Source of the DNA: Cephalopachus bancanus
Lineage: Eukaryota; Chordata; Mammalia; Primates; Tarsiidae
DNA: 64,000 nucleotides
Direction: 5' to 3'
Assembly (NCBI GenBank): GCA_027257055.1
Contig: JAPVLO010000384.1
Coordinates: forward strand, 248,001 to 312,000
In this document: piece by piece, positions 1 to 12,107 of the stretch
Layout: each line of letters starts with the position of its first letter
Position numbering within the stretch: position 1 is the first letter of the stretch
Made by a program: the position numbers and the translations under genes
The notes under the pieces: model-generated
The model's input: only the letters and a program-made list of their open reading frames with translations
Told to the model about the DNA's origin: nothing
Database searches by the model: none

Positions 1-64
1 AGCTTCTTTTGTTCCAACTGATAGAAAACATCTATTACTTTTCTCCTTAAAAATGCATTTATGC

Positions 65-265
65 GAGAACTCATCTCTAAAATAAATCAAAAATTAGCCG
101 GGCGTGGTAGCGCATGCCTGTAATTCCGGCTATTTGGAAGGCTGAGGTGGAAGGATCGCCAGAGCCCAGCAGGTTGAGGCTGCGGTGGCCGAGAGCGGCC
201 ACTGCACTCCAGTCTGGGCGACAGAGTGAGACTCTGACTCAATCAATCAATCAGTCAGTCAATCA
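65..265 (+). mobile_element. Alu SINE, 5'-truncated
   Basis: Retains the end of the left arm, the linker and the full right arm (AGCCGGGCGTGGTAGCG to GACAGAGTGAGACTCTGACTC). The tail has become (AATC)n. ATTTATGC is duplicated at 57-64 and 266-273, so truncation happened at insertion. The GAGCGGCCACTGCACTCCAGTCTGG end marks class B. Confidence 0.9.
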
Positions 266-273
266 ATTTATGC

Positions 274-810
274 TTCAACTGTATTAATCGTGTGATGCTA
301 CGTATGCTGTCCATTTCATCTACGTTTGGCTATCCTAGACACTCATCACTACAGAAAAAGAGACTGTGGTGAGGGTTACAGCCACACTATTCACCACACA
401 CTGACTACAGTCTTTTTAACGCTGTAATAATAATCATGGAAGGAATAAGAATGTTGCCTGTAAGTTATCGCTATTTTAAAACGGTTAAAAGAAAAAAAGC
501 AAGTAAAAGAGTTTCATAGCGTCAGTCAGTATTTAATATTTAATATCGTGGCATCTGCTTAGTCAATGGATTAAGGAGGGTGAATCATTCAAACAAATGA
601 TTCAATCTATGTTTTAAAAAAAAGATTTTGGGGATAAAGACCCTTTACATCTCCATTTTTGAGAAACTTGTTGATTTTTCTATAAAAGAATAAAATCCAA
701 AATGTAAGAAAGCTTCTATACTTGAATATTACTATTTTCAATCAACAGTTTGTCAAAGGCATGTGGAACTCTAGGAAGCTGCCAAACAAACCACAGGTTG
801 GTTGGTTGTT
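274..810. other. AT-rich unique sequence
   Basis: No gene or recognisable repeat was seen; there are several short A or T runs. Confidence 0.6.
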
Positions 811-814
811 TGGG

Positions 815-1119
815 CTTTTTTGTTTGTTTGTTTTTTAGTCAAGGTCTCTGACACCCAGATTAGAGGACAGTGGCACTATCACGGCTCAAAGCAGCCTCAA
901 CCTTCTCAGCACAGGCAATCCTTCTGCCTCAGCCTCCCAAGTAGCTGGGACTACAGTCAGGTACCACCAGGCCAGCCTAATTTTTTTTTTTTTTACTTTG
1001 TAGAGATGAAGTCTCCCTATGTTGTTGGCTAGGCTGGTCTTGAACTCCTGGGCTCAAGAAATCTTCCCACCTCGGCCTCCCAAAGTGCTAAGATAGATGT
1101 GAGCCACCACGCCTGGCCT
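815..1119 (-). mobile_element. Old AluJ-like dimer
   Basis: Reverse-complement Alu with a poly-T head, CCTCAGCCTCCCAAGTAGCTGGGACTACAG, and AACTCCTGGGCTCAAG in the left arm. It lacks the CAGCAGGTCGAGG signature of the younger Alus here, so it is an older J-type copy. Confidence 0.85.
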
Positions 1120-2062
1120 CAGACCACTGGATTTCAATACAGCAAAACAACCCAGAAAGAAAAATACACTGAAGAGGACTGTGGGAACGAGGTGCTTTGT
1201 TCTTTTGTCTGAGGACCAAGAGGTTGAATGAAAATGTTCCACTTACTGCACCTGACCTTAGAGGTAAGGGCACAGGAAAAGACACCAAGGTGTTACCTTG
1301 AGGGCTGCTCTGTGAAGCCCAAGGCAGCACAGAAGCGGGGATTCATCTTGCAAGGTCAAGGGAGGGCGTCTGGGCTTGAGAGAGCAAGGGTAGGCTGGAA
1401 GGACAGAATAAAATGTAGGACAGGTGGAACCCACCCAAATGGCAGAGGCTCAAAAGAGGGCAGACTCCAGTTAGTCCTTTGGTGAAAACTCCTACATGTT
1501 TATCCTCGCACATGTTTATTTATTTGATGTTGAAGATAGAACTGCATCCTCAGGAACTCAAGTCTGGAGGGATATGGACAAACAGTTGGAAGGCATTGAC
1601 CATAGGATGTAACAGCCCGTGACGGAGGAGATGCAAGGGACTTCATCTGGAGGGACGCCTGACTTGAATGTGAAAGGACCTGAAAGCTCCCAGCGAGCAC
1701 TTGAGCCAGGGAAAAAGAAGAGGAGGTGATGGGAGAATGTTCTAGGCCAGGCAAGACTGGGTGCAAAGGCCACAGACAGACTTAGATGCAGAGGATGGTG
1801 CACTACGGGGCTTGAGTGATAAACCCGTGAAAAGCCTTGAAAGCCAGGCCATCAGTTTGTGCTTTGTCACAGAAGAGCGAGAATCTTTGGGGGCTTTTAG
1901 GCAGCAGGACGGTCCCATGGGCAGATCTGTGCAGTGGAAAGATCACTCGTCTGCTGTGTTAGAGATGCAGCCCAGGAATTGTGTTTTGAAACGTCTGCAG
2001 GTGATCGAAAGCACAGCTGCCCTTGGAAACCACGGCTCCAGGACAGAGACCCATTCTGCATC
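1120..2062. other. Unique or ancient-repeat sequence
   Basis: No gene is supported. The stretch around 1805-1960 (AAAGCCTTGAAAGCCAGGC, CAGATCTGTG, GAAAGATCACTC) resembles a widespread ancient mammalian repeat that I cannot name with certainty. Confidence 0.4.
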
Positions 2063-2074
2063 AAAAGCACTTAA

Positions 2075-2364
2075 GGCCGGGCGCAGTGGATCAAGCCTGT
2101 GATCTCAGCACTTTGGGAGGCTGAGGTGAGAGGATTGCCTGAGCCCAGGGGTTCGAGACCAGCCTGGGCAACATGGCTGTATTGTATTGTCTCTACAATA
2201 AATAAAAAAAAATTAGCCAGGCATGGTGGCGTGCACCTATAGTTCCAGCTACTTGGAAGGCTGAGGTGGAAGGATCGCCTGAGTCCAGCAGGTCGAGGCT
2301 GTGGTGGCTGTGAGCATGCCTCTGCACTCCAGCCTGGCCGACAGAGGAAGACTCCGACTCAAAG
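2075..2364 (+). mobile_element. Alu SINE, class A, full length
   Basis: Full dimer from GGCCGGGCGCAG to GACTCCGACTC, with the ACAATAAATA linker. A perfect 12-bp target-site duplication AAAAGCACTTAA flanks it at 2063-2074 and 2365-2376. Confidence 0.95.
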
Positions 2365-2581
2365 AAAAGCACTTAAAATCTTTGCTGTGTCAGTTCAGGG
2401 TTATTGGCAGGGTCCTCTGATTCCCAGGGATTTGCTTGCCCTGGAGACCTCTCGATGTTTTCCCTGTGTTATCAGTGCCTGACCCCTCTGCTCCAAAGAA
2501 TCGTGACCACTTCAGACCAGCAGCCTAAGCCAGGAGGGTCCCTTGAAACTGCTGGAAGTGTTTGCCAGTTCTGAGCAAACG

Positions 2582-2693
2582 AGGGTGACTAACTATCCCA
2601 GTTTGCCTGGAACTAAGGGGAGCTGAACTCTTCGAAGCTGGGCTTTTGAAAGCCAGAACAGTCTCAGGCAAACCGGGACAAGTTGGTCACCCT
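2582..2693. mobile_element. Short DNA-transposon (MITE) with inverted ends
   Basis: A 112-bp element starting AGGGTGACTAACTATCCC and ending GGGACAAGTTGGTCACCCT. The ends are roughly 30-bp imperfect inverted repeats around a short centre. It resembles ancient mammalian non-autonomous DNA transposons with AGGGTGACC ends. No clear target-site duplication remains. Confidence 0.6.
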
Positions 2694-2882
2694 ACAACAA
2701 ATCCCAAGTCAGGAGACCAGATATTCCATGATAGTCCTACGCCCAGCAGGGAAGCCATACATGGGCTTATGGTACTTAGGAACTGAATTTTATTGGCCAT
2801 GTTTCCAAAGCCTAGCTATTCTTTAAATAACTATGTGCCATTGTTGATTATGATGTCTGGTGATGATTTTTAACTATTTTAA

Positions 2883-3170
<288 letters not shown>

Positions 3171-3179
3171 CCCTATCAA

Positions 3180-4121
3180 TGAGTGTTAAGTGAGTTGATT
3201 TATGTGGGACTTTTCAATCCTTGGGAGAAAAGACCCATAACGATTAGGAAGGAATGCTTAGTTCTTATGCCTCATGACACAGTATTTTCCACATTTCTAA
3301 CATGGGGACATATGTACACATGGGAGCACATGGCAGAATGACAGAGTCCGGGATCCCGAAGACAGACACGGTGCATCCTTCGGAAGCACGAAGACTCCCG
3401 AGAGACTTGGGCGGGTGGTAAGCAGTCTGAAACTCTTTCCAAATATTAATCTAATTTTAATATTCATCTGACTGTTCGGGGCAAAACCCAAGAGTGCGAG
3501 GCAAAACCCAAGACAGCTTGGGACAAACTCTCAGACAATGTAACCATGACCCCTGCATGGTGATTCAAGCCCTGGGTTGAGAGGATGCACAGTGGGACAT
3601 TGGAGAAGCCTGTCCCTACCTAATGACACTGCACACTTTATTTTTTTATTTTTTATTTTTTTAGTTGTGATGATTTATTGGTGGAGATATAATTAGTCTC
3701 TGACATTATTCTTCTCTAGAACTTATTTTCAGTTTCTTATGTTAATTTTCTTGGTTTACTTAGAAAAAATTTCTTATTGATTAGCATGCATTTAAATTGT
3801 CAAGATAATTTGTTACATCGCATCTTTATAGACAAATTAAATTATAGCAATTATACATTTTAAACATATAATTATAAAAGAAATATGATGTTGCTATGTT
3901 AATAGCAATAGGTAGGATAGTGGCAATATAAGGACATACTATAAACTTGGAATATTGGGTACTATTAATTTGAGCTCAAAAATTCACAAAAATAAAAGCT
4001 TCAGAGTGATGACTTCTTACTTTTTCTTTGAATATAATGTGTTTTATCTGCCTAAATGTTTTCCAAGTGGGTACAATATAAGCTAAAAGATTTTTTAAGG
4101 AAACCAAAAACGACACCGCAC
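3180..4121. other. Unique, mostly AT-rich sequence
   Basis: No gene or confident repeat. A T-rich stretch lies at 3639-3662. Confidence 0.5.
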
Positions 4122-4129
4122 CTTTAAAC

Positions 4130-5153
4130 CAGGGGTCCCCAACCTCCAGGCCACAGACTGGTACCCAACTACAGCCTGTTAGGAACCCAGCTGCACAGCA
4201 GGAGATGAGCAGTGGATGAGCAAAACTTCATCTGTATTTACAGCTGCTGCCCATGGCTTGCATTATCTCAGCAGCAGCATTAGATTCACGTAGGAGCCTG
4301 AACCCTGTGGTGAACTGTATGTGCGAGGGATCTAGGTTGCATACTGTTTATGAGAATGTAATGCCTGCTGATCTGAGGCAGAGCTGAGGTGGTGAGGCTA
4401 GCTCTGGGGAGTGGCTGCAAACACAGATTAACATTAGCAGTGAGGTTTGCACAGAGACTGTCATCCATCAATTGCTTGAAGACCCATACCAAAACTCTGT
4501 CAGGCTGGGGGTGGTGGCTCACGCCTATAATCCCAGTATTTTGGGAGGCCGAGGTGAGAGGATTGCCTAAGTCCATGGGTTCGAGACCAACCCGGGCAAC
4601 TTGTGAGACCTCATCTCTACAATAAATTAAAAAATTAGCCGGGCATAGTGGTACGTGCCTGTAGTTCCAGCTACTTGGAAGACTGAGGCAGAAGGATCAC
4701 TTGAGCCCCGCAGGTTGAGGCTGTGGTGGCTGTAAGCATGCTGCTGCCCTCCAGCCTGGGTGACAAAGACTCCAACTCAGAAAAAAAACAACAAAAAAAA
4801 CCAAACCATATCGATGAGTGTCAAGTAAGCTGATGTATGTCAATGGTACACACAACTGCATCTTGTGGCGGGCTTTAAGTCAGAAACTGACACTTATTTT
4901 AGTCTGTTTGTGACCTGCCCATTATTTTATTTACCACTTCCATCTGCATCTCTTTTTTTTAAATGGTGAGTTGTATAATTATTTCATTATATATTACAGT
5001 GTAATAATAATATAAAGAAAGTGCACAATGAATGTGATGCACTTGAATCATCTGGAAACCACCATCTGCCATCCACACCCTCTCCCCCACCAGTCCGTGG
5101 AATAATGGTCACAAAAGCTAGTCCCTGAGGCCAAAAAAGGTTGGGGACCACTG
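4130..5153 (+). mobile_element. MER1A-type hAT-Charlie DNA transposon, split by an Alu
   Basis: The left end CAGGGGTCCCCAACCTCC and right end GGTTGGGGACCACTG are inverted repeats. Internal landmarks match what I remember of MER1 (GTTAGGAACC, GCACAGCAGGAG, GAGGGATCTAGGTTGC, TTAACATTAGCAGTGAGG, GGCGGGCTTTAAGTCAGAA). The element is non-autonomous. A class A Alu lies inside at 4503-4799. Confidence 0.85.
4503..4799 (+). mobile_element. Alu SINE, class A, inside the MER1A copy
   Basis: Full-length dimer. The diverged 15-mers ACCAAAACTCTGTCA (4488-4502) and ACCAAACCATATCGA (4800-4814) are the probable target-site duplication. Confidence 0.9.
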
Positions 5154-5274
5154 CAGTTTTAACAAGGTGTTTCTGCCAGGAACTGCTAGCTTTAAATGGG
5201 GGATTCCCTTTGAGGAAAGGATAAGCTCACTGCTGTGATTGTAGAAAAATGACACGTTCCTAAACCTCATCACT

Positions 5275-5487
5275 TCTTTTTTTTTTTTTTTTGAGTTGGA
5301 GTCTCACTCCATCGCCCAGGCTGGAGTGCAGTGGCACGCTCAGGGCCATCTGGTCGACCTGCTGGGCTCTGGTGATCCTTCCACCTCAGCCTTCCAAGTA
5401 GCTGAAACCACAGGCATGCGCTACCTTGCCCTGCTAATTTTTTATGTAGTCTAGAGATGAGGACTCACCCAATTGCCCGGTTTGTGA
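5275..5487 (-). mobile_element. Alu 3' part fused to an L1 fragment
   Basis: Reverse-complement Alu right arm, linker and end of the left arm. It stops near TGAGGACTCACCCAATTGCCCGG, where it abuts L1 sequence of the same orientation. Confidence 0.8.
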
Positions 5488-6423
5488 TATCATGACTAAT
5501 GTTCAGGTCCCACTTATGAGTGAGAGTATGTGGTATTCACTTCTTTATTTCTGTGCTGGATCACAAAGTATGATGATCTCCAACTCCATCCAATGTGCTG
5601 CAAAGTCCATGATTTTGTCCTTCTGACAGCCACTGGGGAGAGGAGAGCTTAGCTTATTCAGCAAATACTGCTGGGAAAACTGGCTGACCACATGCAGAAG
5701 AATGAAACTGGACCCCTACCTATCGCCACATACAAAAATCAACTCTAGATGGATCAAAGACCTAACCTTAACCCCCAAACTATAAGAATTCTAGAAGAAA
5801 ATGTAGGAAACACTCTTATGCACATTGGAGTGGACAACAAATTCTTGGCCAAGTTCCCAAAAGTGAATGCCATAAAAGCTAAGATCAACAAGTGGGACCT
5901 CATCAAACTGAAAAGTTTTTGCACAACAGCAAAAGAAACCATCATAGAGCAGGGAAACAACCTACAGAATGGGAAAAAAAATTGCTAATTATATATCTGA
6001 CAAAAGCCTAACATCCAGAATTTACAAGGAACTCAAATGAGCCAAAGGGAAAAAAAAAAACCAGTCTTATCAAAAGATGGGCAGAAGACATGAATAGGCA
6101 CCTTGCACAAGAAGACATTTCGAACAGCCAACAGATACATGAAAAAATGCTCAGCCTCACTCATCATCAGAGAAATGCAAATCAAAACCACACTGAGATA
6201 CCACCTAACTCCAGTCAGGATGACCATCGTCAATAACTCAAAAAACAAAAGATGCTGGAGAAGATGCGAGGAAAGGGAACACGTCTACACTGTTGGTGGG
6301 AGTGTAAACTAGTACAGCCTCTGTGGAAATCAGTGTGGCGATTCCTAAAAGATCTAAAAATCGAGCTTCCATACAATCTGCTATTCCTTACCCTCCGGGG
6401 AATATAACTGGAGGAACATGAAT
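5488..6423 (-). mobile_element. L1 ORF2 3' fragment with internal inversion
   Basis: 5488-5630 reads as L1 ORF2 end on the minus strand (CTCACTCATAAGTGGGACC region). 5630-6423 reads as the immediately more upstream part of ORF2 on the plus strand (GGGGAGAGGAG to GGGGAATATAAC). This is the layout left by twin priming. No L1 3' UTR or own poly(A) is present; the Alu piece takes its place. Confidence 0.8.
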
Positions 6424-7139
6424 AGTTCTATTTCTTTGCATAGTCAGGGACCGGAGTTTGGTCCCATTGCTGCAGTGGCTTGGGAGCCCTAGAGAAGACG
6501 GTCCTGGAAGGTCAGTGATGCTCACTTTTCTACTGCTTTCCCAGGTCCCATACCAGGGGTTTTGAGGGCCAGTTAGAAGCCCAAACGTCACCTGCATGCA
6601 GCCTACTTGTGTAGTTAATCCTTACTTGTATCCACATATCTATAAGATAATAAACTTTAACAAGTTAAATTTTACAAAACATACACATTGATTATACTAT
6701 TTGTCCTAGTTAAGTAAGTACTAATATAAATGGATTGAAAAAAAAAGTTTTGTAGTTTATAACATTATTAGCTACTACTATAGAAATTAAATCCATCTTT
6801 TTCTCCTGAATTTTGGAAAGCAAAGTTAACATGATAATAATACTACTGCATACAAAGAGAACATTCAGATCTGGTTATTATTAAAGGTCATTGGGACTAA
6901 AAATGTGACTTTTCATTTCTCTGGAGTTTTTCCTCCACAACTATAGGGTCAATAGTAGCCTTAAAGTCTCTAGAGAGCTTATTAATTACAGACTAGCACT
7001 TCAGACTAAAGATCACCCAAAAGAAATATTTTGTTAAAATATCAGAAGCAGATGCTGTTTCTCATGTTAAAACATGCTTTATCATCATCACCATGATAGC
7101 TTGAATTTTTAAAAGTAAAATCTCAATGATTTTTTTCTT
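6424..7139. other. Unique sequence
   Basis: No coding or repeat signature recognised. The second half is AT-rich. Confidence 0.5.
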
Positions 7140-8580
7140 GCAGAAATGGAAAAATTCACCCTAAATTCATACACAATGTCAAGATATACAGCTCAAAGAA
7201 TCTTGAAGAAGAACAAAGTGGGAGTCTCCCTTCCTGATTTTGAAACTTACTACGAAGCTACACTAATCAAAACAGTGTGGTACTATCATCAAGGCAGACA
7301 TATAGATCAATGGGATAGAATAGAAAGCTCACAAATACATTCTTGCATCAAAGTCAAATGCTATTCCACAAAGCTTGGGGTCAACACCATTCAACAGGGA
7401 GAGTCCTTTTAACAATTGGTGCTGGGAAAACTGGATGTCTACATGCAGAAGAATAAAATAGAACCCTTTCCTTGTAACATATATAAAGATCAACTCAAAA
7501 TTAATCAAAATGTAAGTGCTAAAAATATACAGCTCTTAGAAAAAGCACAGAAGGAAAGTTGCCTTATATTGGATCTGGCAGTTATTTCCTGCATAGAACA
7601 CCAAAGCACAGTCAACAAAAGAAAAAGAAGCAAACTGGACTATGTCATACTTAAAAACTTCTGTGCATCAAAGGACACAACCAGTAGAGTGAAAAGCAGC
7701 CCATGAAGTGGGAGAAGATATCTGCAGATCATATGTTTGATGGGAATTGTTACCTAGACTATTAAAGAACTCCAGCAGTTAAAAACAAAAACAAAAAATG
7801 GGCAAAGGATTTGAATAGACATTTCTCCCAAACTACAAGAGACACCACTCTACACCCAATTGGATAGCTATTATTAAAAACAAAACAAAAAAACAGCAGC
7901 CAAAAAAAAAAAACCCCAGAAAATAACAAGTATGTTGGTGAGGATGTAGAGACATCAAAACTCTTGTTCACGACGGGTAGAACAGCGAAATGCTGCAGCA
8001 CTGTAGAAAATAGTCTGGCGGTTTCCCAAACAGTTAAAAGTAGATGACCACATGGTCCAGCAATTTCACTTCTGGGTATACACCGAAAAGAATGGAAGGA
8101 AGGGACTCAAACAAACTCTGCACACCCATGTTTATAACAGCATTATTCACAACAGTTGAAAAGCGGAAGGAACCCAGATGTCCACTGACAGATGAATGGA
8201 TCAGCTGAATGTGGTGTATGGGAATAGTACTCAGTCTTAAAGAGGAAGAAAACTCTGACACATGCTACAACAGTGATGAACCGTGAAGATGTTACGCTAA
8301 GTATGATGTCAGTTACAAAAGGACAAATACTGTACGAGTCCACTTACATGAGACACTTAGAGCAGTCAAATCCTAGAGACAGAAGAATAGTGGGTCCCAG
8401 GGACTGGGGACAGGAAAGCTATTGCTTAATGGCTGGCTTTCCAACTTAGAAGGATGAAAAAAATCTAGAAATGGATGCTAGTGATCGTTGTACAGCAATG
8501 TAATGCCACTGAACTGTACACTTACAAATGGTCAAAATGATTTTCTTATATTATGTATGTTTTACCACAATTCTTAAATA
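7140..8580 (+). mobile_element. Ancient L1M element, ORF2 end plus 3' UTR
   Basis: Broken ORF2 C-terminal reading ([26 protein letters not shown]-like) runs through several stops and shifts. The 3' end carries CACTGAACTGTACACTTA, ATGGTCAAAATG and ATGTTTTACCACAAT, typical of old L1M 3' ends. It is much more diverged than the other L1s here. Confidence 0.85.
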
Positions 8581-10029
8581 TTTAAAATATCTTGTTCACC
8601 TCTCCTAAAAAATTCAAATAAGAAAATAAAAACCATTCTCAGCCTTCTATCTAGAGATGACTAATTTTTTTGAAAACTAAAATTTCATGTAATAAACCAT
8701 AAAGTGTAGTCATATTTTTCCTGTGATTAGTCATCAGAACAGCACTGTCATCTACGGATTTGAATGCAATTTTAGGACCTATGTTGTTTTCTCCTTTTTA
8801 ATTTTTTTACACACATTGGGATATTAATAGTTCAACAGCTGCTGTGTCCTGTGTTAGAAATTAGATAAGGTCACAGATTTCTCCATGTGGTGCTAGGAGT
8901 CTACAGTGTATAATTTTTTAAATCCAAAAAGACCGCAAGCTTTTTGATCTGTGCTGATAAAGCCCTCGGACAGAATCCTCAGACTGTCCACCTCTATGCA
9001 CAATCAGTGGGCAGGATTTGGCTTTCTGGGCCCAGGTGAGAAGCTGAGCTCTTTAGAACATGGGAGAATTCATTTGCTCAGACACAACTAGATGATATTT
9101 TCTCACTGTGGGTGTTCATCCAACTCGGTAAATTTAATCCCCTCAGCCTAAACCAGCTAGCTGAGACCCAAGACAGCTGAAGCGTCTATGTCCCAACTCT
9201 GTTTATTCAGTTAAATTTTCTTCACCTCCCTCTTAATTTCTCCTGCGACTGCCTCCTTTTCGGTTGGTCTCTGGAAGTTATTTTTCCAGCTTGCATGAAC
9301 TCCTTCCGTGTCATTCATCTGGAGGACCGACTGGCAGGGTGGCCTCGCAACATAGCTATTTGCATGAGGCACCAGGGCTCTTTGTGGGAAAGAACTCAGT
9401 CACGGGAGGAAGGGCACCATTTTGGTCGAAGGAAAATAGAGCAGGGTCAGAGGGGAAGGGTGAGTCTGAGTGCAACACAGTGCCTGTCACTCAGACCCCA
9501 GCCAGCCCAGCCCCTCGGCCCATGACTGAGGCCTGGGGTGAGGGGCTGCCCCATGAATGACCCAAATAAAAAAACGAGAGAAATGGGTACATTAGAATTC
9601 AAGGCATGACAGCTACAGCAGTCAGTCGGGGGTGAGGGGGGAGAGAAGCAACCCTCTCTGTATCCTGCATGTGGCCCTCAGTGTAGACCTTGACCGACAT
9701 AGGCCGAGGAGAGAGCCTTGGGGAACACACAACTCCATCATGGCCACAGTGGTCAGAGCAGGACAAAGGGGTAACGCCAATGCCAATGTCAGCCTAGAGG
9801 AGTATGGGTCCTGCATGGCTCTTTCTCTGGGACCTTCCAAGACCTGGAAGAGAAAGCGAAGGGACTTGGCCCTCCCACCAAGCAGCAGGCACAGAGGCGA
9901 GAGATGGAAAAGAGAGCTTTATAAAACCTTTGATCTTATTTTTGTCCTCAGACTGGCAAGGGCTGGGTGATGCTTTCTCAAAAGAGAAACTATTTCTACC
10001 AAACAAGTTAAGACTACTTTGTCTAGAAG
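8581..10029. other. Unique sequence
   Basis: About 1.45 kb with no recognised exon or repeat. The 9260-9960 part is GC-richer and has chance open frames without splice context or familiar motifs. Confidence 0.5.
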
Positions 10030-10042
10030 GAATTTATATCTG

Positions 10043-10334
10043 CCGGGCGTGGTGGCTCATGCCTGTCATCCCAGCACTTTGGGAGGCAGAGGCTAGAGGA
10101 TTGCCTTGTGCCCAGGGGTTCGAGACCAGCTGGGGCAACTTGGTGAGACCTCATCTCTACGATAGAACAAAAAATTAGCCAGACGTGGAGGCGCACGCCT
10201 GTGGTTCCAGTTACTTGGAAGGCTGAAGAGGAAGGATCGCCTGAGCCCAGCCTGTCGAGGTTGCGGTGGCTGTGAGTGTGTCACGGCACTCCAGTGTGGG
10301 CGACAGAGTGAGACTCCAACTCCAAAACGAAAAA
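10043..10334 (+). mobile_element. Alu SINE, class A, full length
   Basis: Dimer with a perfect 13-bp target-site duplication GAATTTATATCTG at 10030-10042 and 10335-10347. Confidence 0.95.
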
Positions 10335-10574
10335 GAATTTATATCTGAGGTTTGTTGAATCACATACTATTGAGTTGCTTTGGGTTTACGGTGTTTTCTG
10401 ATTTATTCGTTTCACCCTCTGACCTAAGTGAATTCCATGTAACACACACTTGAACACCTTAACAAAATGTAGTTGAATTGTTTTGAACAAAAATACAAGA
10501 AATCTCGGTCATTCTGAACTCATGGGTAGCGTCACACTAGGTATTTATTTTCATTTAAAAAATCAGTTAGCACT

Positions 10575-10856
10575 GTATGTGTGTATGTATTTATTTATTT
10601 TTTGAGTCCAGCTCTCATGGTGTCACCCAGACTGAAGTCCAGTGGCACAATCATGCTCAGCACAGCCTCAAATTCCTGGACTCAAGTGATCCTCCAGTCT
10701 CAGCCTCTTGAGTAGCTGGGACTACAGACATGTGCCACCACATTTGGTTAATTTTTTGATTTTTTTTTTGGTAGAGATGAGATCTTGCTATGTTGCCCAG
10801 GCTGATCTCGAACTCCTGGGCTCCAGCAATACTCCTGCCTTGGCTTCCCAAAGCAG
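10575..10856 (-). mobile_element. Old AluJ-like dimer
   Basis: Reverse-complement Alu with AGTAGCTGGGACTACAG and AACTCCTGGGCTCCAGC. It is flanked by AGTTAGCACT at 10565-10574 and 10857-10866. Confidence 0.88.
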
Positions 10857-11015
10857 AGTTAGCACTTTAAATGCTAGAGTTTTTCATTTTAAGGGTTTGG
10901 CATAGGTGACTCTCAAACGTATGGCAAAGTCCTCTCTACTTAAAAATAACATAATGTACATATGTAAATGAATTTTTTTCAAAATCTCATGTTGGTTATT
11001 ATAGGCGTCAATTTC

Positions 11016-11056
11016 CTTTTCCTTCCTTCCTTCCTTCCTTCCTTCCTTCCTTTCTT
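11016..11056. repeat. (TTCC)n microsatellite
   Basis: About eight TTCC units followed by TTTCTTTTT, lying at the Alu A-tail position. Confidence 0.95.
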
Positions 11057-11336
11057 TTTAAGTTGGAGTCTCACTCTGTCATCCCGGCTGGAGTGCAGTG
11101 GCATGCTCAAAGCCACCGCAGCCTCTACCTGCAGGGTTCAAGCGATCCTTCCGCCTCAGTCTTCCAAGTAACTGGAACTACAGGCATGCACCACCACTCC
11201 TGGCTAATTTTTTTGATTTACCGTAGAGATGAGGTCTCCCCAAGTTGCCCGGGCTGGTCTCAAACCCATGAGAGCTCAGGCAATCCTCTTACCTCGGCCT
11301 CCCAAAGTGCTGGGCTGAGCCACCGCGCCCGGCCAA
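11016..11336 (-). mobile_element. Alu SINE, class A, tail turned into (TTCC)n
   Basis: Full dimer in reverse orientation. The poly-T head at 11016-11056 has become TTCC repeats. GCGTCAATTT (11005) and GCATCAATTT (11337) are the target-site duplication, so the microsatellite grew from the Alu tail. Confidence 0.92.
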
Positions 11337-11454
11337 GCATCAATTTTCTAATGTACTGAAGATGAATGTTGTTATGTGGTTACTGAATCCACTTGCTTTT
11401 TGTTTTTCTTCTTACAAACTTCGAGCTAGTGTGCTTATTTTCGCTCCTACTCTA

Positions 11455-11820
11455 GAGAGCATGCACTATGGTAGAAAGAGCATGAATTTGGGAATCTTAT
11501 GTTAGAAGCATTGATCAGTACTCCTGCTAGGGGGACCGTGATGAGTAAGTCAGCCTCTCTGAACTCAGTCTTTTCATCTGCAAAATGGCATAGCAGTGGT
11601 CATTGTATAGTGCCACACAAGCACACCACTGAGTGCCTGTAAATGTTAGCTACCCCCCACCTGGAGTCAGACAAACCATGGCTCTCCTGCTTACTACACA
11701 CTTAACGCTATGTGACTTGGGCCAGTCAGCTCTGAGCTATGGCTTCCCACCTGCATGAGAATGATCTATTTGTGAAGTGACTGCCAGAGTTCCTGATGTA
11801 CAGCGGATGCCCAATGAAAG
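11455..11820 (-). mobile_element. MIR SINE remnants
   Basis: CTCTCTGAACTCAGTC-TTTTCATCTGCAAAATGG near 11550 is the antisense MIR core. GTAGAAAGAGCATGAATTTGG upstream fits the MIR 3' side. A second, weaker MIR-like stretch (GGAGTCAGACAAACC, TATGTGACTTGGGC) runs from about 11660. Confidence 0.6.
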
Positions 11821-11900
11821 GCAATGTCCTCTTTTTTTTCCTGGTGAGAGTGAATCTCCTGTTGTGAAAAAGCTGGATCTACTGGGTGACATCATCAAAA

Positions 11901-12107
11901 GCTTTCACATGCTGAATCAATAGGTCCAAGGCCAAGGCCGTTTTTCACACAGTCAATCAGTGGGTCAAAGGCCAAGACCGTTTTTCATACGTTGAATCAG
12001 TAGGTCAAACGCCAAGGCCGTTTTCACACACTGAATCAGTAGGTCAAAGTCCAAGGTCATTTTTCACATGTTGAATCAGTAAGTCCAAGGCCAAGGCTGT
12101 TTTTCTC
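11901..12107. repeat. 40-bp minisatellite, about 5 copies
   Basis: Units start at 11901, 11941, 11981, 12021 (39 bp) and 12060. The unit reads roughly TTTTTCACACGTTGAATCAG followed by TAGGTCAAAGGCCAAGGCCG. Copies differ at a few positions each. Confidence 0.95.

Noticed and set aside
9264..9970. Cluster of 76-112 codon frames in GC-richer unique DNA
   Set aside because: Frames overlap in several phases with no start context, splice sites or motifs. Treated as chance.
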